Positions 53,404 through 60,906 of a stretch of 64,000 nt of DNA are shown here, in pieces. The stretch comes from Clostridia bacterium. Its GTDB lineage: Bacteria > Bacillota > Clostridia > Oscillospirales > Ruminococcaceae. The notes below the pieces were generated by a model. That model had not been told where the DNA came from and did no database searches. It worked only from the letters and a program-made list of their open reading frames with translations. How positions within the stretch are numbered: the first letter of the stretch is position 1; every line of letters begins with the position of its first letter. Location of the stretch: contig RZZW01000008.1 of the NCBI GenBank assembly GCA_009929695.1, forward strand, positions 1-64,000, written 5' to 3'. A program made the position numbers and the translations under genes.

Positions 53404-53431
53404 AAGATTCTTCGCTGCGCTCAGAATGACA
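53404..53431. repeat. Family A dispersed repeat, single half
   Basis: AGATTCTTCGCTGCGCTCAG then AATGACA, just after the sialidase-fold gene's stop on the minus strand. Confidence 0.85.
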
Positions 53432-53441
53432 TTTTGTAAAT

Positions 53442-54602
53442 TTACTTGCTTTGTGCGGCTGTGGGGTTGTAGACGCCGACTGTCTCGCGCTTTTCGCCGA
53501 GGACGTCTTTTTCGGTGAAGCGCACATATTTTACGCCTTGACGCGTGCGTGCGGCGTAGGCTAGGTGAAGCATTCCGTCGCGCGTCTGCATTATGTACGG
53601 ATATTCGTACTGCTTGTTGTTTGTCTTGTTTTCGTCACCGACAAAGCCCTCGCCGCGCTCAAGCCAGCGGATAATCGGGAACGTAAGCCCGCCGTCCTCT
53701 GAAAGCGCCACCGCAACAGGGCAGCGAAGCCCCGGCCATGCGGCCTTGCCCTCGACGGGGTTAGGCGTGCACGTTGGGTTGTGCGCTATCGCAATGCGTC
53801 CGCTTTTGAGCTTGACGGCGCTTATGCTCGAGTTGTTGTTCGGCAGGGGAGTAGGCTTTGGCTCGCTCCATGTCTCGCCAAAATCAAACGACTCGCTGCG
53901 GTGAATGCGGTACGCCTCGCGGTTTCGCATAAACGCCACAAGATGCCCCGCTTCAAGCTCTACGACGTTGGCGTGCACGTGGCCGTTGCTCTTTGGCATC
54001 ATGACGGTGCGCCATGTTTTGCCCTCGTCGTCGGAAATGCGAAACGCTGTCGGGTCGCCTGAAAGACCGTCTGCGGAATCAGTGCAGAGCCAGTTTGCGA
54101 AAATCCATCTGCCGTTTGAAAGAATTTGTATCGGCTGGCGGCAAAAGGTGCCTTCCTCGGGGAAAACGGTTGTATATTCGCCCCATGTTCTGCCGCCGTC
54201 GGTGCTTTTTTGGCAGCGCACAACGGCTGTAAACTGCATGTTGTCCTTGCCCGCCTGACGGTCAAGCTGGGCGGTGTACATCGCCCAAACGGCGTTGTCC
54301 GGCCCATAGAAAAGCGAAGGGTTTTGCTCGCTGCGCGTGTCGTCGCCAGATATATCAACAGGCGGCAGCCACGCGGGTGCGTCCTTTGGCAGCAAGGAGC
54401 AGATTATGCGGATATCCGCGCTGCCCTCGTATGTGCCTGCAAACCAGCAGCACAGCAAATCGCCGTTTGGCAGCTCGACCATTGCGGGCGCGTGCGCCGT
54501 GGGGTAGCCGCCTGTTGGCAGCAGCGCTTCAAGCGTGCCCATCTCTTCGTTTCCGTAAATTGTGCCGTCCCATGTAAGACCTTGTAGCTTCGCGTAACCC
54601 AT
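53442..54602 (-). CDS. Cytoplasmic sialidase-fold (BNR_2) protein
   Basis: A 386-residue six-bladed beta-propeller of the BNR_2/PF13088 sialidase type. Asp-box repeats are clear: KSTDGGRTW, SDDEGKTW, SFDFGETW and SEDGGLTF. Near the start is HAPAMVELPNGDLLCCWFAG, typical of BNR_2 proteins, but no F/YRIP arginine motif of true sialidases. No signal peptide, so it acts in the cytoplasm. It lies 2 bp after the acid-sugar kinase gene, so it is probably an intracellular glycosidase or lyase-like enzyme releasing a sugar acid, not a secreted sialidase. Confidence 0.78.
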   Translation of the reverse strand: MGYAKLQGLTWDGTIYGNEEMGTLEALLPTGGYPTAHAPAMVELPNGDLLCCWFAGTYEGSADIRIICSLLPKDAPAWLPPVDISGDDTRSEQNPSLFYGPDNAVWAMYTAQLDRQAGKDNMQFTAVVRCQKSTDGGRTWGEYTTVFPEEGTFCRQPIQILSNGRWIFANWLCTDSADGLSGDPTAFRISDDEGKTWRTVMMPKSNGHVHANVVELEAGHLVAFMRNREAYRIHRSESFDFGETWSEPKPTPLPNNNSSISAVKLKSGRIAIAHNPTCTPNPVEGKAAWPGLRCPVAVALSEDGGLTFPIIRWLERGEGFVGDENKTNNKQYEYPYIMQTRDGMLHLAYAARTRQGVKYVRFTEKDVLGEKRETVGVYNPTAAQSK

Positions 54603-54604
54603 TT

Positions 54605-55882
54605 TTAACCTCCTGTGTGATGTGTGTTTTCGGAAAGCTGCTTTGACAAATTTGTCAAAAGCTCAGGGCAGCCAAAACCGCCCGATTTTGATAAAATATA
54701 CCGCTTGCACCCGCCGTAGCAAAAGCTTGAAAGCACAACGCCGACCTCGAGCTCGCATATTGGCGTCATTTCATAAACGCCCATGTAATCCATGCATTGC
54801 AGCAGCGTGTCGCCGCCTGTTATTAGTAGCGTGCCGAGCGCGGGGCTGCTAAAAAGCCTGCTGACAAGACATCCTATTGACCGTGACGCACCTAAGCGAA
54901 TGTCGTCGATATCCATGCCTTTTTCGTCGGCGTAGTCGGCTGTTAGCTTGTTGCCCTCGGAGTCGTTTGTGTCTAAAATACAGCACGGCGCTTGCTCGAC
55001 GATGCGGCGCATAGCGTCAAATTCCGCCTGACCCTTTGGCGTTTCCCAGTAGCCGTTTTCAAGCTTTTGCTCTGGGGTGAGGCGCAGGCGTACAAAGCCG
55101 TTTTTCTCGGCGTTGTCAAGCTGCTGCGCGGTGATTGGGTTCACGCTGCCGCAGACAACTAAGAGCCACGGGTCTAGCTTTGGGCGGGCAATCGGCGTGC
55201 CGCTGCCTATGCCGAGCAGCTCCGGCAGCACAGCGCCAAACCCCGCGCAGCCTGCCATTATGTGAAGCTGACCTTCTTCAAGCAGACGTTTGCCTGTCAA
55301 AACAAGCTCGTCGAGCGTTTTTGCGTCGTAAATTTGTATTCCGCTTTCGTTTGGAAGCGGGGTATGCGAGTTAAGCGGCGGAAAGCTTTGCACTTTAGTG
55401 TCGCTCTGCTCGGAAATAAGCAAGCTGATATTTGAATGCTTGACAGGCTCAAACGGGTCAGTGCCAAAAACGCTCTGCGCCACGGGGACGTCGTCTATAT
55501 AATGTACGCCGTCGACAGTGCTGCGCCCAATTTGCGGAAACGCGGGCAAAAAGGGGAGCTGCTTTGCGCCGCTTGCGTCCAAAACTGCCGTGAGCTCTGC
55601 GCCGATGTTGCCGCGCAGTGCGGAGTCCGTCTTTTTATAAATGTAAGGCACACCAAGCTTTGAGGCTTGCCCAACAATTTCGTACACAACCTTATATGCG
55701 CCGTTTGGTGTAAGGTGGCGCGTTTCTGCGTCAATAACAAGCACCTCGCAGCCTGCACCGACGCTTTTTAAGTCGGCTGTTGGGTCTGTGACGACCTTTG
55801 TGACAGCGCCCGACGCCGCAAGCTGAACGCCTGTGTCAAGCGCGCCCGTGAAGTCGTCGGAGATTATAAGAAGCCTAATCAT
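54605..55882 (-). CDS. Four-carbon acid sugar kinase (DUF1537)
   Basis: A 425-residue DUF1537-family kinase (DtnK/DenK type) that phosphorylates D-threonate, 3-keto-D-erythronate or related acids. N-terminal substrate domain: SDDFTGALDTGVQLA (8-22), YKKTDSALRGNIGAEL, LPAFPQIGRSTVDGVHYID. C-terminal nucleotide domain: LVVCGSVNPITAQQL and LLITGGDTLLQCMDYMGV. AGGAGG precedes ATG 55882. It is first in the leftward operon and works with PdxA2 downstream to deliver DHAP. Confidence 0.92.
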   Translation of the reverse strand: MIRLLIISDDFTGALDTGVQLAASGAVTKVVTDPTADLKSVGAGCEVLVIDAETRHLTPNGAYKVVYEIVGQASKLGVPYIYKKTDSALRGNIGAELTAVLDASGAKQLPFLPAFPQIGRSTVDGVHYIDDVPVAQSVFGTDPFEPVKHSNISLLISEQSDTKVQSFPPLNSHTPLPNESGIQIYDAKTLDELVLTGKRLLEEGQLHIMAGCAGFGAVLPELLGIGSGTPIARPKLDPWLLVVCGSVNPITAQQLDNAEKNGFVRLRLTPEQKLENGYWETPKGQAEFDAMRRIVEQAPCCILDTNDSEGNKLTADYADEKGMDIDDIRLGASRSIGCLVSRLFSSPALGTLLITGGDTLLQCMDYMGVYEMTPICELEVGVVLSSFCYGGCKRYILSKSGGFGCPELLTNLSKQLSENTHHTGG

Positions 55883-56147
55883 GTCGCCCCTCCTTTTTAT
55901 GTCTTGAGCTAATTGTATTAGTTCTTTGCGCCATTTCCAACAAGAGACAACGGCAAAATTGCTTATATTTGAAACAGTGTTATTTTTATTGCCAACTTAT
56001 TATATCAAAATGTCACATTATGAAACAGCTTTTGCGACGTGCTGCTTGATTTTGTGTTTCAATATGTTACAATGGCTTTGTTGGGACGCCACACATTTTC
56101 ACAATGTGCGTATTGGCGGTTATACATAATATAAAAAGGAGCACGAC
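55883..56147. promoter_or_regulatory. Divergent control region with TGAAACA boxes
   Basis: A 265 bp gap between the kinase and the PrpR-like regulator. It holds TTGAAACA (55969-55976), TGAAACA (56021-56027), and the inverse TGTTTCA (56055-56061) followed by TGTTACA (56065-56071), candidate binding sites for the regulator. No sigma-54 type GG-N10-GC promoter is apparent. Confidence 0.5.
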
Positions 56148-57950
56148 ATGGAGCATTCTAATATTCATGTACTTGGCATCGCGCCATATGAGGGAATGAA
56201 AACGGCCATGGAGCGCACGGCCGAGGAATATCCCTCAATTCAGCTTGATGTGTACACGGGCGATTTGGAGGAGGGCGTGGCCATTGTCCAAAGCACGCAG
56301 GTCAACGATTACGACTGCATTATCTCGCGCGGCGGCACAGCCGAGCTCATTCGCCGCGTGACGGATATCCCTGTCGTCGAGATACAGCTCTCCGTCTACG
56401 ACGTTTTGCGAGCGATAAAGCTTGCGGAAAATTATTCAAATTTGTACGCGATTGTCGGTTTCCCGAGCATAACCGAGCCCGCGCACACGCTTTGCGATTT
56501 ATTAAGGTATAATCTCGATATTTTGACGGTGCACAGCGCGGGTGAGGTCGCCGAGACGCTCGAGCGGCTGAAGCAGGGCGGGTATAAGATGGTGGTGAGC
56601 GACATGGTGACGCACACCGTCGCGCGCAAGGTGGGGCTTGACGCGTTTCTCATAACCTCGGGCGCAGAGAGCCTTCACACGGCGTTTGACCAAGCGCTAA
56701 CATTAAGCGCGGGCTTTCGCCGCCTCAGACAGGAAAATCTCTTTCTGCGCAGCATATCAAAGGTCGAAAACGGCAGCACAATAGTGCTTGACGACAGCGG
56801 AGCGCTCTATTACAGCACCTCCGACAAGCCCGAAAATGCACTTTTGAGCACGCTGCGCACAAAAATGGCGGAGATGACAGCCGACGCGCCGCTTAAATTT
56901 TACAATAACGACGGCGGTCTGCTGTATACTATAAATGCACAGCTCATTCAAATGGGCAGGGCAAAATATTATCTTTTTCACTGTCAGCCGTCGCAAATTC
57001 CGCTGCGGTCGAATAAATCGGGCATTCGCGCGTTTGGCAAAAGTGAGTGTGAGCATCTTTTAATAAACAGCTTTTACAGCGTCAGCGGTGCGATGGGCGA
57101 GCTTGAAACGCCGCTCACGATGATAGCCGCGACGCGTCAGCCAGTGATGATAATAGGCGAAAACGGCACAGGCAAGGAGCAGATAGCAAGGCTTCTTTAC
57201 CTGCGCAGCCCGCTTAACAACAAGCCGTTTGTCGTCGTCGATTGCGCACTTATGCGTGATAAAACGTGGGATTATCTTCTCAATCACTACAGCTCGCCGC
57301 TGAACGACACGGGCTGCACGATATATTTTCAAAATATGGAAGCGCTGCCCGACGCGAGATATCCCGAGCTTTTGTCGGTGATTTTGGACACAGGGTTGAC
57401 GAAAAGACAGCGGCTTTTGTTTTCGTGCACGTGCATGGACGGCGAGGCGATACCGGAGGTTGGCAGGCTTTTCGCAAGCCGTCTCGGCTGCTTGACGCTT
57501 CGCTTGCCGACGCTGCGCAGCCGTTCTGACGAAATCCCCTCGCTCGCAAGCCTATATCTTGGCAGCTTGAATTTAGAGCTTGGCAAGCAGCTCTCGGGCT
57601 TTGACGCGCAGGCGATAGAACAGCTTAGGCATTACGACTGGCCGAATAATTACACGCAGTTTAAGCAGGTGCTTTATGAGCTGACAACGCTCGCGACATC
57701 AAGCTATATCCGCAGCAGCTCTGTGGCGGAGCTTCTCTCAAAAGAGCGCACGCTCACAAAAGGCACGGCGCACCACACAGCAGCGGACACAGCAGGCGGC
57801 AGAACATTGGAGCAGATAACCTACGATGTGATACGCAGCACACTTGAAGCAAACGGTGGAAACCAGTCCGCCGCCGCCAAAGCGCTAGGCATCAGCCGCA
57901 CAACAATGTGGAGATATTTAAACAGTGCCGAAGCCGCAAAAAAGGCATAA
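56148..57950 (+). CDS. PrpR-like regulator with degenerate AAA+ domain
   Basis: A 600-residue regulator. Residues about 5-190 are a PrpR_N ligand-binding domain (DCIISRGGTAELIRRVTDIP, VVSDMVTHTVAR); 200-285 is PAS-like; 310-530 is an AAA+ domain like that of sigma-54 activators; a Fis-type HTH closes it (NQSAAAKALGISRTTMWRYL). Walker A is kept (GENGTGKE, 337-344), but the GAFTGA loop is missing and Walker B reads IYFQN instead of LFLDE, so it should neither hydrolyse ATP normally nor open sigma-54 promoters. It faces the acid-sugar operon and most likely regulates it with the sugar acid or an intermediate. Confidence 0.85.
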   Translation: MEHSNIHVLGIAPYEGMKTAMERTAEEYPSIQLDVYTGDLEEGVAIVQSTQVNDYDCIISRGGTAELIRRVTDIPVVEIQLSVYDVLRAIKLAENYSNLYAIVGFPSITEPAHTLCDLLRYNLDILTVHSAGEVAETLERLKQGGYKMVVSDMVTHTVARKVGLDAFLITSGAESLHTAFDQALTLSAGFRRLRQENLFLRSISKVENGSTIVLDDSGALYYSTSDKPENALLSTLRTKMAEMTADAPLKFYNNDGGLLYTINAQLIQMGRAKYYLFHCQPSQIPLRSNKSGIRAFGKSECEHLLINSFYSVSGAMGELETPLTMIAATRQPVMIIGENGTGKEQIARLLYLRSPLNNKPFVVVDCALMRDKTWDYLLNHYSSPLNDTGCTIYFQNMEALPDARYPELLSVILDTGLTKRQRLLFSCTCMDGEAIPEVGRLFASRLGCLTLRLPTLRSRSDEIPSLASLYLGSLNLELGKQLSGFDAQAIEQLRHYDWPNNYTQFKQVLYELTTLATSSYIRSSSVAELLSKERTLTKGTAHHTAADTAGGRTLEQITYDVIRSTLEANGGNQSAAAKALGISRTTMWRYLNSAEAAKKA

Positions 57951-57959
57951 AAAATTATT

Positions 57960-57988
57960 TTGCAATTTTGGGCTTGACGATATAGAAT
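57960..57988 (+). promoter_or_regulatory. Promoter of the decayed sugar operon
   Basis: TTGCAA (57960-57965), 17 bp, TAGAAT (57983-57988), then GGGGGG and ATG 58018. It seems intact although the gene it drives is broken. Confidence 0.5.
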
Positions 57989-58017
57989 AGAATAAAAGCA
58001 AACAGGGGGGCGGCGTG

Positions 58018-59852
58018 ATGAAAAGGGTCAGATTTCGCGATTTAAGCATAAACACAAAATTTGTCATGAGCCTTTGCCTTATTCTCATAATTCCGCTTAT
58101 TATTCTATTTGCATTTATCAATACAAATGAGACGCAGGAGCTTGAGCAGCAGGCCTGCCGCACCGTGCTTGAAACGCTTAAGCAGGCAAAAACGCCGCTG
58201 TATTCAATGGTAAACGATGCTGATTATCTCTCAAAAGAGATTTTGGCGCAGGCTTCTGTTCAGGAATATTTGCGCCAATGCACGCAAAAGCCGCTTGATG
58301 AGCTGTATGAATATCGCTATAAGGTTGATTTAGCCGAGGGCATTGACTGGCAGGCCTTTGGCATAGACACGGTGCTGACGGCTGAAAACGGTGTTGACGC
58401 ATATGAAAAATGCCGCACACATAAGCCAGAAATCATCATCACAGACATACGTATGCCGGGCATAGACGGCCTGCAGCTGAGCAGGCAGGTTATGGAGCTG
58501 TATGCGCCGGTTAAAATAATTGTGCTGAGCGGCTATTCAGAGTTTGCCTATGCGCAGCAAGCGCTTAAAATAGGCGTGTCTGACTATCTTTTAAAGCCAA
58601 TTGACATCGCCGAGCTTGAGAGCAAGGTGGCACAGTGCACGGCAGAAATTGCAAAGCAGCGCGACGAACAGGCGATGCGCAGCGCATACACACAGCACCA
58701 CAAGCAAGCCCAGCTTCGCAAACGCTTTGCAAAGACGGCTGTGCTTGACACAAGCGAGTAAAAGGATTTTGCGGATTATGTCAAAATGAGAATATCTGAC
58801 ACCTGCTTCGTCGCCGTGATAAGCGTAGACGACGCGGCGTAGCAAAGCCTCACGCAGATACTTGCATACAACATCACGGCGGCGCTATCGGAGCTTGAAG
58901 CCGAGCGATGCGTGTGTTTATTCAGCGACGCGAGAAGTGTTGTGCTGCTTATCCCCGCGTTTTTTCGCACTCGTATGGAGGAGCGCCTGCGCGCGTGGCA
59001 AACAGCATTAAACAGCAGCCTTGAGGCGCAGCTTGGCACAGGCGTGAGCGTTGCCGTGAGTGATACAGGCACACTTAGCCTTGCGCCTGTGCTTTTTGAT
59101 GAGGCAAATATGGTGCTTAACCACCGCACACATTTTGGCGCAAAATGCTATTTAAGATGGGACGAGGTCAAGCTGATATCAGGCTTTGACGAGCATTTGC
59201 CGCAGCCCTACGCACAGCTTGAAGATAACCTGCGCCTTTTGCAGACAGAGCGCATAGACGAGCTTTTGACGGAATATTTTAATCAGTTTCGCCGCAAGGG
59301 GCTTACGCGCACAGAGCCGCTCAAGGCGGCGTGCATCGCGCTTGAAAATCTGCTTGTAACAGGGCTTAAAGAGCGCGGGCTCACAGAGGAAGCGCTTATT
59401 AAACGCGAAGAAGAGCCGCTTGAAGAGCTTTCGCAATATGTCACTGTAGACGGCTACGAGGGTTGGGCAAAGAAGCTGTGCGAGAGAGTTTTCAGGCAGA
59501 TAAGCCTCATCGAAGGGCGGACGTGCAGCAAGGAGGTAATGCAGGCGGTTGATTATATCCTGCGGCATTACACCGAAAATATCGCCCTTGAGGACGTTGC
59601 GGAAAGCGTTGGCAAATCGAAAAACTATTTTAGCTCACTGTTTAAAAAAGAGATGGGCGTGTCATTTGTAGACTATATCGCGCACGTGCGCGTGACAGAG
59701 GCGTGCCGACTGCTTGACACTACAAACGAGCTTACATATGAAATTGCCGACAAGGTTGGCTTTGGAGACTACAAATATTTTTCGTCTGTTTTCAAAAAAT
59801 CACCGGACATTCCCCGAGCCATTACAGAAAACAGCACGAATGCGCTGAATAA
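58018..59852 (+). pseudogene. Sensor kinase-response regulator remnant, fused by deletion
   Basis: Residues 1-103 are the start of a YesM-type kinase (one helix about 14-34, then sensor domain, ending DELYEYRYKVDL). The frame then passes directly into a response regulator lacking only its first beta-strand: AEGIDWQAFGIDTVLTAENG, phosphoacceptor Asp in IITDIRMPGIDG, Lys in LLKPIDI. So a deletion of roughly 1.5 kb removed most of the kinase and the regulator's first ~17 codons. Further lesions follow: TAA at 58759, TAG at 58840, and a lost A in the A-run 59794-59799, since shifting frame restores the AraC ending FKKITGHSPSHYRK with a stop at 59850. It is dead as a regulator. Confidence 0.87.
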
Positions 59853-59891
59853 GCAAAGCGTCGCCTTTTTTGCCGCATAGCTTAATAAATT

Positions 59892-59947
59892 AAACTATGC
59901 GACGAAAAGGCGGCGCTTTAATTGTGCAAAATGCATAGTTTATTTTT
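59892..59947 (+). terminator. Hairpin after the regulator remnant
   Basis: AAACTATGC ... GCATAGTTT with a 31-base loop, then ATTTTTAAA. Plausible terminator left over from the intact operon. Confidence 0.5.
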
Positions 59948-60083
59948 AAAGGGTGGTAAAATTTCGGATATTATCGTATTTTTTTGCCCTGTGCATAATC
60001 GCGCCGCGGCTCTATAATAAAGCTACAGACACAGGAACGCGCATTACAGCCTGTGACACAATATTTTGAGGAGGAACATACAT

Positions 60084-60906
60084 ATGAAAAAAGCAAAAAA
60101 AATTAGCGGCTCTTGCTCTGTCGGCTGTGCTGACAGTGAGCGCGCTCACTGCCTGCGGCGCAAAGCCCGCCGCGTCTTCTTCTGCTGCCGCTTCAAGCAC
60201 TGCGACATCGCAGCCCGCGACAGGTGAAAAGACGGCCATCAAATTTTACGGCAAATGCATTGAGTACACCTCAGGCCCCATGATGACAGACGCTTTGGAA
60301 AAGGCGCTTGCGGACAAATACGCAATTGATTCAATACAAATCGACTGGTCAAACATGGACACAGTTATCCGAACAGGCATAGCGTCAAACGACCCATGCG
60401 ACATCTACAACTATCCTGCGTCAAGCATGGCAAACTTTGCCGACACAGCAGTTGACCTAACACCGTATCTTGACGCTGACCCCGAGTTTAAGGCGTATTT
60501 TTCACAGGCTGCGCTAGATGCCTGCACAGTGGACGGCAAAATAGTATGCCTGCCGTGGGAATCAAATTTCAGCGTTATACTTGGCAATAAAGAAGCTATT
60601 GAAGCCGCCGGCGTGACAATCCCCGACGCGTGGACATTTGAGGAATTTACAGCCGCGTGCGAAAAAATCAAGGCGGCCGGCTCGTTCCCGTTCACTAACG
60701 CGACAGACCTCAACCGCGGCGCATGGATTTACCGCAACGCAATGCTGAGCGAGGCAACATCTGCGGGCAAGGCAGCCGATTACGTGGCGGGCAGCCTCGG
60801 GTTTGACTCAGACGAAAGCAAAGCCGCGCTTGAAAAGACAAAGGCGCTATATGACGCAAGCTACTATAATTTCATCAAAATGAGCGGAGAGAGCGTATAT
60901 GAATAA
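60084..60906 (+). pseudogene. Frameshifted and truncated sugar-binding lipoprotein
   Basis: ATG 60084 with GAGGAGG upstream begins MKKAKK, but the run of eight A residues (60095-60102) holds one extra base; removing it restores a signal peptide (LAALALSAVLTVSALTACG) with lipobox LTAC. The following solute-binding domain continues in the shifted frame (YGKCIEYTSGPMMTDALEKA, LPWESNFSVILGN) but stops at 60906 after about 270 residues, where family members run to 420-450. The end runs straight into the hydrolase gene, so the C-terminal third and the two permease genes were probably deleted. The binding protein is not functional. Confidence 0.85.

Noticed and set aside
451..53431. Repeats as a CRISPR array
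   Set aside because: The copies are kilobases apart, palindromic and without regular spacers or cas genes.
55883..56147. Sigma-54 promoter for the acid-sugar operon
   Set aside because: No GG-N10-GC pattern was found and the regulator lacks GAFTGA.
60127..60906. Binding protein as an intact gene starting at 60127
   Set aside because: That start is inside the signal peptide and has no ribosome site; the real start at 60084 is out of frame by one A.
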